Assembly: GCA_021307315.1 (NCBI GenBank)
Contig: JAJSPD010000184.1
Coordinates: 1 to 31,519 of the forward strand
DNA length: 31,519 nucleotides
Direction of reading: 5' to 3'
DNA from: Bisporella sp. PMI_857
Lineage: Eukaryota > Ascomycota > Leotiomycetes > Helotiales > Helotiaceae
This document shows, one piece after another, positions 8,996-17,705 of the stretch. Within the stretch, counting starts at the first letter, position 1, and every line of letters begins with the position of its first letter. The notes beneath the pieces are model-generated. The model was not told where the DNA came from, did no database searches, and saw only the letters and a program-made list of their open reading frames with translations. The position numbers and the translations under genes were made by a program.

Positions 8996-11208
8996 TCACT
9001 CTTCATTCGCTTCCTCAGCCGCCATGATTGCCCTCTCACGCAACACATGGACTTGTGTAGATACATTTTCTCGTAGATTCTCGCCAGTTTCTGTTACTAG
9101 GCGCTGGATACCGGTTATCGCATCCTCACACCATAAGGTGAACCTATCACATAGCGTCGGCCATCGAGCGTCGCTTGTCCGAGTGCTAGCCAGCACTTCC
9201 ATCTTGTTGATGCCGGGTCGGATATACGTGTGAGAGATCTTTACATACGTCGAGGAGATATCCGCAATGGTAGAGAAACGACCTTGGAGCTCAAAGGCGG
9301 CGTTCAGGACCCTCTGCAACAACTGAATCAGCGACAGAAACTTTCCAGGTCAAAAAAAAAATGCAATCTAAACTGACCCTCTTGCTGGCCTGGCGGAGTC
9401 TGAATTCCCCTGTTCTCCCCGGGTTGGCCCGCATCATTTCTCGAGTCAGTGGCTCAACGAAGATCTTTGCATGGTGTTGAACGGTCGTATTTACGAGAGT
9501 TTGAATGCCCTCGAAAAAGTTGACTAAATTGTCCAGATACTCCTTCAGCTGTGCGAGATCTTGAATAGAAGTCGCCAAGGTATCAATAATGTCCTTCTAA
9601 TAGCAAGTTAATAGAAAGCATTGGGTATTGGAGCGTACAGTACACACGTACCAGCTCTACTTCTTGACTTCCTAGACGCCTGAGCTGTCTGTTCGCTCGG
9701 TCTAAATTCTCTTTTGCCTCCTCAAAAAGGAGCCGCTTGTCCAGCTGCTCTTTCATTGCCGTAAAAACATCAGCAGTACAATTCTTCAACTTCTCTCTCG
9801 CCTCATTTAGACGTTCTATTGCGGCTCTCCGTTTTTCTAGACGTTCCTCTCCGGCCTTGACTACGTGGTCTAGTCTCTAATATTGCTAGTTAGCATATGC
9901 GTAATAGAACCTCGATGATATACCATGGCTCCATAATCTAGCGTACCTGTTTCTGGACAATGAATTTTGCGATGGGCTTCTCTACGTGGTCGTAAGCATA
10001 ATAATAAATATGTGGGCATGGGTTATAAGATATAAAGAGATATATACTAACTTTTCTTGGCTACCTTAGGGAACGGGACGGCCTCGACAGCCGCTGCAAT
10101 GTCGTCTGAAGTAAAAACCTCGTGGGGTGGCAGATCCTGCAGCCTGTCGACTTCGCTTTCGGCATCGAGAACACCTTGTCGAGCTTCATCTTCACGAAGC
10201 TTAAGCCCAGCTATTGCCTTCTCAACGGCTTCTTGCTCTCGCCGAAACCTATCTTGTTTCTCGCGCACCCTATCTGCTTCCTCTACTTTCTGCTCCTTTT
10301 CCGTTTGCTTGGCACCTACAATTTTGTGAAGCTATTAGCCTATATCCTACGTATCGATGTGAATAAAAGAATGCATGATAGCTCTCAGTAATGTGGGGCA
10401 AAGGGTAATCGACCCCTTCCAGCAACCCCATGTATTTCGTTATGACCGAGACGCTGTTTCTCGTCGACTACAGATATCTTCCTTAGTTTGACCACTTACT
10501 ATTTAAATTCATCACAGCTTTCTGGATATGACAGATTACAAGATCCCAGTAATTGAACTTCCTTACTACTTCTGTTGCATTGACATAGCATCCATTTGCC
10601 ACGTCTTTAATACGTTGGATTTCTGGTCCTAGATGGACCTTGGCATCTTCAGGGTCTTCGAGGAGTTCTACTATGTAGCCTATACTCCCACTTTCACCAA
10701 TCATGGTTCGCGAGACTGATTCTAAGTAACTCATATGCTTCTGAGCATCGAGGAACGCGTGTCTGCCAAGGTCGCCTAAATGTTGTAGATTGGTATAGAG
10801 GTAGTAAGACCTACATATTCATGAGAGTTAGTCTGAGACGATGCTGGAGCACATAATTGAGACGAACGGAAGAGATCCAACTGGGTTGATGCCTTGCGCA
10901 TCTCTGATAATTGGGTCTTCGATCCCGATCCCAGTGGCTTTCTTCTCACCGGCGAGCTGAAGGCAAAAGGCCATGACACTAATAGCGGACGGTGCGCTGC
11001 TCAAGGCGGATCCCCACCCATTGTAGGCTAAAATATGGTTGTTATGAATACTTTCCACAATTTCATGGCAAGTCCTTTGTAGTGCTCGAGCATTTGTATA
11101 ACTATTGCGATTCTCGATCGAATCTGGCCCTTGACGATCCTCGCCATCGGCCGCTGGGTCGGTATCCAAACCCGCGGCTTCACGGGTGGGAGAGCGGTCC
11201 GGACTCAT
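8996..11208 (-). CDS. long coiled-coil protein, seven exons; divergent partner of the 11783 gene
   Basis: Exons read by eye, in transcript order: 11208-10868, 10810-10500, 10315-10052, 9981-9947, 9876-9652, 9596-9378 and 9322-8996. The phases agree at every junction and give 573 aa. The first junction is the least certain. Most introns have a CTAAC/CTGAT-like branch site and a YAG acceptor. ATG 11208 is the first Met of a frame that is open further upstream. The product starts with a polar tail (SPDRSPTREA), then a helical part (HEIVESIHNN; AISVMAFCLQLAG), then MSYLESVSRTM. A highly charged coiled coil follows (FRREQEAVEKAIAGL; EAKENLDRANRQLRRL), and the C-terminal half is helical (LAQLKEYLDNLVNFFEGIQT; FSTIADISSTYVKISHTYI). 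No signal peptide and no clear TM segment are seen. It is transcribed away from the 11783 gene across 574 bp. Not recognised by name; see the finding on a possible two-component alpha-helical pore-former. Alternatives: a structural or scaffold coiled-coil protein. Confidence 0.7.
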
Positions 11209-11347
11209 ACCCGGATTGACGGGCCCTCGTTGCGAACCCTTCGTGATAGTATGAAGCAAATATGAAAATATTCAGGTTTCCGGGTCTCACTGCCTTGACA
11301 TACCGTAGTGAGCGTGTAAGTGACTTAAGGCTGTGTAGAAAGGTCGG

Positions 11348-11365
11348 AGCACGTGACCACGTGCT
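11348..11365. promoter_or_regulatory. palindromic pair of E-boxes (CACGTG x2)
   Basis: AGCACGTG-AC-CACGTGCT: two perfect CACGTG hexamers (11350-11355 and 11358-11363) with mirror-image flanks and a 2-nt spacer. CACGTG is the classic site of bHLH factors (Pho4, Cbf1 and related proteins in fungi) and is also bound by some bZIP factors. The site lies in the middle of the shared promoter of the two coiled-coil genes and could coordinate them. Confidence 0.5.
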
Positions 11366-11489
11366 ACAAGTCTATGTCGCAGCCTTGAATATGTAGGTAA
11401 TGAGCGGAACACGTAATGCATGCATAAACAAACTTCGGTGACCGGAAAAGAACGTTCTTGGGTTCACCCAGGACGGAGGTAATCAATTG

Positions 11490-11537
11490 AATTTGGGCAG
11501 CTGAAGCCAGCCGTGAGGCTGGATATCGCCCGAAATT
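11490..11537. repeat. nested stem-loop in the divergent promoter
   Basis: Outer arms AATTTGGGC/GCCCGAAATT (one mismatch or bulge) enclose inner arms CCAGCC/GGCTGG with a GTGA loop, 48 nt in all. It may be a dyad binding site or an RNA hairpin in the 5' UTR of the upstream-reading gene. Function unknown. Confidence 0.4.
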
Positions 11538-11782
11538 GGGTATCGACAGTGACACGGCTGTGCCCAAAAAGTCAACGCCTCGATGCATGATAGTTCAGCC
11601 CATTTGAAAATTGTTGCCTAGGTCCTGCTGAGGTAGCTGGCGACCAATTTGTAGGACCTAGCTGAGACCCGCATTGTTTGGCGCTTTTGGGGGTGGACAG
11701 TATGCTGTAACCTATATAATAAACCTTACTATCGTTATAAGCTAAAATTCTCATCTCGAGAGGCCCTTACTTCATTATCGCC

Positions 11783-13226
11783 ATGGAAAATCTCAGGGGG
11801 GAGGCTGAGGCAGTCGGGTTGGAGCTTCAGGGTTCCAGCCAGAGGCTCCAGTTCCTCACAAATGCAGCTCATCAATCGATCGGTGTTGGCGCATTCGGAA
11901 TCAGGGAGACTCTTATCAGCATCGATCAAAAAATCCAATTCATCTCCTCACAAGTGCAACAGTTTCTGAGGCTAATAGAAAATGGCGACTCCGGCTCGAT
12001 TACCTTGAATCCGCAAATGAGCTGGCTCAGCACAACTCTCAGCTCGGTCAATGACAGATTCCAAACAGCCGCCGGCCAAGCGGAATCGATCCTGCTTGGT
12101 ACAAGCAAATATGTGTATGATATAATGGACCTTGGCCAGAAGGTCGGCGGGAACAAAGCACGACTTGAAAAATCCCAGACAGATGAGCAAGACCTGACAA
12201 GGAGCGTTGAATCGAAACTACGTGACAGTGAGCTTGAGGTCAGCCGACTTCAGTCGACTATCGGCAGCTTAGAAGACAATATACGAACTAAAACTAATGA
12301 AATTACATGGCTCGAGTCACAAAAGAAAGGCCTAGATTTAGAGATCAACGAAAAAAGTTCCGCTCTAACCGCCGCAGAAAAGAAACTGAAGAAGACAAGA
12401 AAGAAAGGAGGAATAGCGGGTGTAAGCTAGTTACGTATAGCCGTCGCCCAGGTTTAGGTTGAACTAACGAGCGTCTAGGCCGTGACTCTTATTGGCGTCA
12501 TCACGACTCCGGTGACCGCAGGTGTAGGCATGGGCGTTGCAGCAATGGCTGGTGAATATATCACGTAAGTGGGAGCACTTTATTCAACTGGCATAATGGG
12601 AGGTCTAGCTAAGTGGCCCAAGGCACGCTGCAGGTAAACTGCCCGAGCTAGAGGCTAGAGTCGAAAGGACTCGATTGGAGGTCCAGGAATTGGAGATGAA
12701 GATGTCAGTTGCCAAAGGACAACTCGGGCCAGCAGTAGAAGCAAAAAATGCGTTGCAGACACTCGTGACCCAATATCAATTGAAAGTAAGTGACGAAGAG
12801 GCGTCACAGGTGGATTATAATGATCAAATTGGTCAACTGATGAGTATCCGACGAGATTTGATATTCCTCCAGGAGAGAGTGGAATCGACAGATCAAACTA
12901 TCATGGAAGTTGATGGCAAGCTCCGAGATGTGAAGGTGCATTTTGACCAGTGCAAGGGAGACCTGGACTTGCAAGCTTCTACGCTCCCGGAACAATCTAG
13001 ATTCATTGACGTTGTCACAAGACGGAGAAATCAAAGGGCTAGGGAGTATCGCCGCCAAATGGCCATTATTCAGGAAGTATATTTGATCCTTGGTAGGATT
13101 CATGACCAATTGCCCGACATGCTGCCCAGCCGAGATATAAGACTGATTGAATTTGTGCCGTGGGAAGCTGGGATGCAGCCCAATACCGAGCTTGGAGAGC
13201 CTATTCCACCTGTAACTCTCCGCTAG
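11783..13226 (+). CDS. coiled-coil protein with one central Gly-rich hydrophobic segment; candidate alpha-helical pore-former subunit
   Basis: Exon 1 11783-12421, intron 12422-12478 (GTAAGC, branch CTAAC, CTAG), exon 2 12479-12564, intron 12565-12622 (GTAAGT...CCAAG), exon 3 12623-13226; 442 aa with phases consistent. ATG 11783 is in good context (CGCCATGG). Residues 1-120 are amphipathic helices (IDQKIQFISSQVQQFLRL). Residues 130-205 are a long coiled coil (VSRLQSTIGSLEDNIRTK) ending in a Lys/Arg cluster (KKLKKTRKKGG). Residues about 212-240 are uncharged and rich in Gly/Ala/Val/Thr (core GVGMGVAAMAG), and from there a second long coiled coil runs to about residue 370. The C-terminal part is helical, then Pro-rich. 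A single hydrophobic glycine-rich stretch at the turn between two long helical arms is the known layout of ClyA/Hbl/YaxB-type alpha pore-forming proteins. There is no signal peptide. No sequence homology was tested; a coiled-coil membrane tether is the main alternative. Confidence 0.7.
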
Positions 13227-13520
13227 CAATCTTCTTGTACAATACAGGTGAGCAGGGGCCAAGAGCCACCTGTGGTAAAATTCAGATCAATCTCAAAAAA
13301 GAATACTGGGTGTTCAGCTTCCATATTTAGAGGTACTTTCGTACTATGGTACAGTACATAAAAATGTCTTTATTCAATTGCTCTTTCATCAACTTAACTA
13401 AAAACACTCTCTTTCCCCCTAGACAGAGTGTAATGCACTGTACTGTAAATGCCAAGCAAGACAGATAGAACAAAAAGATGGACGAGGAGCAACATAATTT
13501 TCCATTCCCGCCATTTAAGG
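13227..13520. other. 3' intergenic region between convergent genes
   Basis: About 290 bp between the stops of the convergent genes ending at 13226 and 13521. It contains GTACAGTAC (13351) and TGTACTGTA (13438) motifs that recur in the window. Frames crossing 13394-13672 on the minus strand include a hydrophobic stretch but lie in the 3' UTR or a shifted frame of the neighbouring gene. Confidence 0.5.
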
Positions 13521-14798
13521 TCAATGGCCCGGTCTCCTTCTACCTCCGCCGCCGTGATGAGGTCTTCTATCCCTTCCACCTCTTCCGTGAGGACGTCTAT
13601 GTCTATCGAGGTTAGGAGTAACAACTGGAGGTACCTGACCGTTACCAGCGAATGATGTAGGATTAACTCCATTGCTGGGCGGGATAGAATTACCGCCTAA
13701 GGGAGATGTAGGGTTAATTCCTGGGGGAGGATTGGTGAAGCCACCTCCAAAATTAGGGGAAGAGCCGGCCGGAAGGGATGGGCCGAATGGCAGACCACCT
13801 CCATGGCTAGGAGGGCCGCCAAATGGAGGACCAGGAGGAAAAGGGAGACCGCTCCCAAGGTTAGGAGGACCGCCAAATGGAGCACCAGGAGGAAAAGGGA
13901 GACCACCCCCAAGGTTAGGAGGACCGCCAAATGGAGCACCAGGAGGAAAAGGGAGACCACCCCCAAGGTTAGAAGGTCCGCCAAATGGAGAACCAGGAGG
14001 AAAAAGGAGACCGCTCCCAAGGCTAGAAGGTCCGCCAAATGGAGCACCAGGAGGAAAAGGGAGACCTCCACCAAGGTTAGGAGGTCCGCCAAATGGAAGA
14101 CCAGGAGGAAAAGGGAGACCGCCTCCAGGTCCAAGTAGAGAGCCAGATAGGGCAGATTGGAGAATGCTAGGTGGCATGGCCACGCCTGCAGCCTGGAGCT
14201 GGAGGAGGAGGTAAAGATTCGATATGAGGGTGTCCTTATTTGCACTTTGCACCTGTGCCTGGAGATTCTGGATCTGAAGAGCGGATCGGTGACGCTCTTC
14301 ACTAAGAGCCCTCTCCTTCTCGTGATCTTTCGTTTGAAGGGCAATCTCGTGATCTTTCTTGTCGAGAGCGTTCTGGTGATCCTTCTCGAGGAGGTCTCGT
14401 TTATGCTTCTCGTCGCTCAAGTCTTGCTTGAGCTGATTCTGTTGTTGATCCGCCGCTCTCTGCTGCTGGTATATCCCGTTTTGGAGTTGAAATAGAAACT
14501 GGTTCAGTCTGCGGTTCTGTCTCCGGTCCCTTTGATCTTGGTCGTGCTGCCGCCTCAACTCCTTGTTGTTCTCTCGTTCCTCCCGTATCCTCTTATTCGC
14601 CCTCGCTATCTTATCATTCGCCAGCTTCGCTATTTTCTTTCGCTCTTCCTCCTTCGCCCGCTTCCGCGCGCGAGCGATCTTGTCCTCCCAGTAGTCATCG
14701 TTGTCGTCGACCATGTTGTACTGAGGCGGGGGCGGGGGCGGCGGCAGCGGGACAGGAGGGAACTGTGGAATGGCCCAGAAGCGAGGGGGGCAGACCAT
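13521..14798 (-). CDS. coiled-coil protein with seven 18-residue Pro/Gly repeats
   Basis: A single open frame of 425 aa from ATG 14798 (context GAGACATGG) to TGA 13521. The frame is open further upstream to 14888 but without an ATG. An intron-like segment in the leader (GTACGT at about 14861, CACCAG just before 14803) suggests a spliced 5' UTR, and a TATA-like GTATATAACC lies near 14917. Order of parts: a Pro run (PPPPPPPP) near residue 25; a long charged coiled coil rich in Arg/Lys/Glu/Gln (about 40-190, DYWEDKIARARKRAKEEERK, QQNQLKQDLSDEKHKRD); a short hydrophobic helix (LISNLYLLLQLQAAGVAM); seven units like GGLPFPPGAPFGGPPNLG; a Pro/Asn/Gly-rich stretch; and a basic Arg/Gly/His tail (RGGRDRRPHHGGGGRRRPGH). 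The tail resembles RGG-type nucleic-acid-binding or phase-separating regions. No enzyme domain is seen. It is divergent from the NAP1-like gene at 15496. Family not recognised. Confidence 0.65.
   Translation of the reverse strand: MVCPPRFWAIPQFPPVPLPPPPPPPQYNMVDDNDDYWEDKIARARKRAKEEERKKIAKLANDKIARANKRIREERENNKELRRQHDQDQRDRRQNRRLNQFLFQLQNGIYQQQRAADQQQNQLKQDLSDEKHKRDLLEKDHQNALDKKDHEIALQTKDHEKERALSEERHRSALQIQNLQAQVQSANKDTLISNLYLLLQLQAAGVAMPPSILQSALSGSLLGPGGGLPFPPGLPFGGPPNLGGGLPFPPGAPFGGPSSLGSGLLFPPGSPFGGPSNLGGGLPFPPGAPFGGPPNLGGGLPFPPGAPFGGPPNLGSGLPFPPGPPFGGPPSHGGGLPFGPSLPAGSSPNFGGGFTNPPPGINPTSPLGGNSIPPSNGVNPTSFAGNGQVPPVVTPNLDRHRRPHGRGGRDRRPHHGGGGRRRPGH
13746..14123 (-). repeat. 54-bp in-frame tandem repeat (seven units)
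   Basis: Seven consecutive 54-bp units encode GGLPFPPGAPFGGPPNLG and variants. Units 1-6 are well conserved and unit 7 (GGLPFGPSLPAGSSPNFG) is degenerate. The array leaves long frames open on both strands (for example plus 13672-14214 and minus 13697-14344); these are by-products. Confidence 0.85.
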
Positions 14799-15495
14799 GT
14801 CTCCTGGTGATAATAAGTTACAAGGTGCGTTCGTTTTTGCAGGCCAGGGAGAATACGTACCGTCCTGTACTGTACAGTTAAAGCTCACCTAAATGCGCAC
14901 AAGAATTAACCCTTAGGTTATATACTTCGTATAAATTTATGACAACGAGCCCAGCTGCCATACCTTAACTTTAACCTTAGCACCGAACCCACCTATGCAC
15001 GTCACAGAGTGATTGGAAGGACTCGACTCGTGCGAGCACGACAATACGAAGTAATAAGCTGTCAGTGAAATCTGCTGTTATCACCACCATTTACCCTTAA
15101 TATGCGGTGATGCGCTGGTAATCAATAATATTGATTATGGTGGCGTCTCGGTGAGCCCGTGGCTTGCGGCTCGAAAGCGCGCGCGTGAGATGTACAGTAT
15201 GTCGTGCTGCCCAAGTCTACCTAGAATCTTACTTTACAGTACGCTAACCTTATGAAGGTACACATATTGGGCAGCCCTTGACGATAACTTAAGGGGAGGG
15301 GGACGAAGCTCAGCCTACCATTATTAAATGTTCAAGTACAGAGTAGGTGCGGAATTATTCGCCTGACATCGACTCCGTGTTTAAGTCGGTCTTCGAGAAT
15401 CATCCTCATCCATCATCGTACTTGTACACTACAGTACTGTGCGAAAGTACAGTACAGTATTCAAATCAGGCCAAAGTCGTCCAAATCAAATCACC
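14799..15495. promoter_or_regulatory. divergent promoter region of the Pro/Gly-repeat and NAP1-like genes
   Basis: About 700 bp including both leaders. Visible elements are a TATA-like GTATATAACC on the minus strand near 14917, the near-palindrome AATCAATAATATTGATT (about 15120-15136), and several TACAGTA/TACTGTA motifs (about 14865-14879, 15190, 15235, 15425-15460). No gene is seen inside. Confidence 0.45.
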
Positions 15496-16699
15496 ATGGC
15501 GTTGCGCGCCCTCCCGGAGCCTGGTCGCAGTGAATACCAGGCTGAATTTCTTCAGATGAACCCAACCGTCGTCGGCCCCGTTCGCGCCCTCCTGGCGCTT
15601 CAGTCGAGGTACTTAGTTCTTGACCAGCAATTTCAAGAAGAGATGTTGTTGCTGGAACAACAGCACTATGACCGCTGTCAGGGCCTATTCCAGGAGCGCG
15701 AGGCTATCATCCGCGGCATAGCGAAGAAGAAGAGCGTGAATAATACCCCCAAGTCTCCTTCGAGCCACAACGAACCGTCAAAGCCAGCTACAGCTACAGC
15801 TACAGAGATCCCTCATTTCTGGCTGCGAGCCATGCTGCATAACCCAAGGATTGCCAGATGGATCCAGCCCCGCGACGAGCCGGTGCTTAGCTACCTTCGC
15901 GACATTCGCATCGAGTTTGGATTTGGGAAGGCTGTCCCCGGATACAAGGTCTGTTTTGACTTCGACGACAATCCCTTCTTCGACAACCGGACCCTCACCA
16001 AGAGCTTTCTATACAAGACGGAACTGGACCGGGACGACATCTATGGTGAGCGCACGTGTGACAAGGCCCCTGGTTGCCATATTAACTGGCGGCCTGGACG
16101 AGACCCAACCGCCATGTTGGAAGTGGCTCCTGGTGAGTTGGCTTGCTCCTTCTAGAGGGACTATTGTTCCCTCAATATCTATCTGCCTGTCTGTCTGTCA
16201 CGCGACCTAACCGTCCCTCTGCATAGGCCAGATCGAGTACGAATCCTTCTTCGACTTCTTTTTGTCCACTTCCGGGGAAGATGATTACGAGGGGAGTGTT
16301 GACAACAGCGACCATGACGAGAGCGATGACCAGCCGCGGGGAAGATCTGGCGGGGAAAGACACCTTGGGAAATCCAGCTATGCTGCAAATAAATTCGACG
16401 ATGGCGGTTCCGGGGAGGTTGGTAGCCCGGCACATGATGTTGGTAACGGTGCTGGTGACGATGAGGATTCCGAGTCGGCTCTGGACTATGATATTGAGCT
16501 TGGCAAGGAATTCAAGGACGGTCTTGTTCCATTTGCTATTCACTGGTATACGGGAGAAGCCAGACTCTACGAGGATGAGGAGGATGACGAGGATGATGGA
16601 GAGGAAGGTGGCAACGAGGGGCGTGAGAATGTGGTCGGTAGCACAGTTTCTGGTCTCTCTTCCATGCATCTAGGATCAATACATCAGCAAAGCTTTTAG
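15496..16699 (+). CDS. NAP1-family histone chaperone (nucleosome assembly protein-like), two exons
   Basis: Exon 1 15496-16132, intron 16133-16226 (GTGAGT, branch CTAAC, GCATAG), exon 2 16227-16699; 369 aa, close to the usual NAP1 length. ATG 15496 has a strong context (TCACCATGG); an upstream in-frame Met at 15439 would add 19 residues unlike the family. Residues about 20-75 form the long dimerisation helix (VRALLALQSRYLVLDQQF, then EEMLLLEQQHYDRC). The core follows with IPHFWLRAMLHNP, LSYLRDIRIEF, FDFDDNPFFDN, LTKSFLYKTELDRDD and INWRPGRDPT. After the intron come YESFFDFFLS, a long acidic Gly/Asp/Ser insertion, then DYDIELGKEFKDGLVPFAIH and WYTGEA, and an acidic tail (EDEEDDEDDGEE). NAP1 proteins bind histones H2A-H2B and shuttle them to the nucleus. 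The extended insertion and the accessory surroundings suggest a diverged paralogue and not the core NAP1 gene. Confidence 0.9.
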
Positions 16700-17413
16700 C
16701 AACCATGATTTGAAACTAAGAGAGCGCCTGTTCGTTCATTCTAGAAGAAGGCATCTACATTCTATACTTATTACCGAAAGCGTGTATCCTACCTATTTCA
16801 CGAGCATTCTATGCGTATGCAAGCATATTATATACATATATACTATATACACTTACTAGCACGTATATATAAAGGTCAAAATTATATTGTTCGATCAAAT
16901 GTGATACTATTTTTTATACAGTAAATACATATATATGCTATAGCCGCTGTACAGCATCCCCCTGTTCGCCCGCCGTCCATTTGGTTTCCGCCTGGCTTTC
17001 AGTAACCTTAGTTATCTATACTGTAACCTCAAGCATCTAGTACTGCATACGGAAGTACCTTATTAAATTAAATACGGCGCATTGCATGTCTTGCACTTTA
17101 GATGGGGGACGCTTAGCATGAACAGCGGCGGGTTTAGTTCCCTAAAGATTAGCTACTAGTACGGTACTACTGCATGGTTTACACGAACACCAAAATCAAG
17201 AAATCAGCATTTTCATTTTTAACTATAATTATTAAATGACCACGAATTATTTTGTATTTAAAATTTTGAATTATAAAATCGTTTATATCTTGTCTTATTT
17301 TAACCAAAGCCATGTAACCTTTAATATTTCGTGTGCTAAGCTTTTGTATTAATCACTGCTTAAACCTTATATAGTATATTATCTATACACTGCTCAAATA
17401 ATCTATTAAGTAA
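16700..17413. other. AT-rich intergenic DNA
   Basis: The 3' flank of the NAP1-like gene passes into AT-rich DNA with TATATA runs (16830-16935). No gene, repeat array or RNA gene was recognised before the hAT B target duplication. Confidence 0.5.
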
Positions 17414-17421
17414 ATCGTTCT
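17414..17421. repeat. 8-bp target site duplication, left copy (ATCGTTCT)
   Basis: Immediately left of hAT B. The identical right copy is at 21212-21219. Eight base pairs is the diagnostic duplication length of hAT insertions. Confidence 0.9.
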
Positions 17422-17451
17422 CAGCGTAAGAAAAAAAAATCAACTTATTTA

Positions 17452-17555
17452 ATTTAATCAAGATTAAATTTGATTTGATTTGATTTGATTTGATTAAAAA
17501 AAAATTAGGCTTGATTTGATTTGATTTGATTAAAAATCAAAATTAATCAGATTTA
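17452..17555. repeat. subterminal TTGATTTGATT repeats, left end of hAT B
   Basis: Runs of TTGATTTGATTTGATT, with inverted AATCAA copies, start about 30 bp inside the left end. They match the cluster at the right end (21083-21200) and are probably transposase binding sites. Confidence 0.7.
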
Positions 17556-17705
17556 TTCAAAGAATTATATACTTTTAAACTATAGAACCTGTTATAAAGA
17601 ATAATTTAAATAAATAAGTAAAAGGTTAAATAACAAATAAACTAACAGATTAACAAACTAATAAGCTAATAAACTAATAAAATAATAAACTAAAAAGAAA
17701 TCTAA

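Larger units (their letters stand above)
11209..11782. promoter_or_regulatory. shared divergent promoter region
   Basis: 574 bp separate the start codons of the minus-strand gene (11208) and the plus-strand gene (11783), so both are probably driven from here. The region contains the double CACGTG palindrome (11348-11365), a nested stem-loop (11490-11537), and inverted 9-bp arms CTAGGTCCT/AGGACCTAG (11618-11626 and 11653-11661). A TATA-like CTATATAATAAACC lies at about 11712, some 70 bp before the plus-strand ATG. No open frame of note crosses it. Confidence 0.6.

Noticed and set aside
13394..13672. Minus frame with a hydrophobic stretch (MLLLVHLFVLSVLLGIYS)
   Set aside because: Lies in another frame over the end and 3' UTR of the repeat-protein gene; no splice sites link it convincingly.
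13672..14344. Long antisense and shifted-frame ORFs over the Pro/Gly repeats (for example plus 13672-14214, minus 13697-14344)
   Set aside because: By-products of a 54-bp repeat without stops. Only the minus frame ending at 13521 has the coiled coil, the balanced composition and a good ATG.
14799..14888. Upstream extension of the repeat-protein frame to 14888
   Set aside because: Starts at GTG, not ATG, and contains an intron-like GTACGT...CACCAG; better read as spliced leader.
16172..16669. 165-codon minus-strand ORF
   Set aside because: Antisense to exon 2 and the intron of the NAP1-like gene; no domain.
3094..17421. The hAT-flanked block as a composite transposon
   Set aside because: hAT B has its own TSD and both TIRs, and A has different termini; no evidence that the outer ends moved together.
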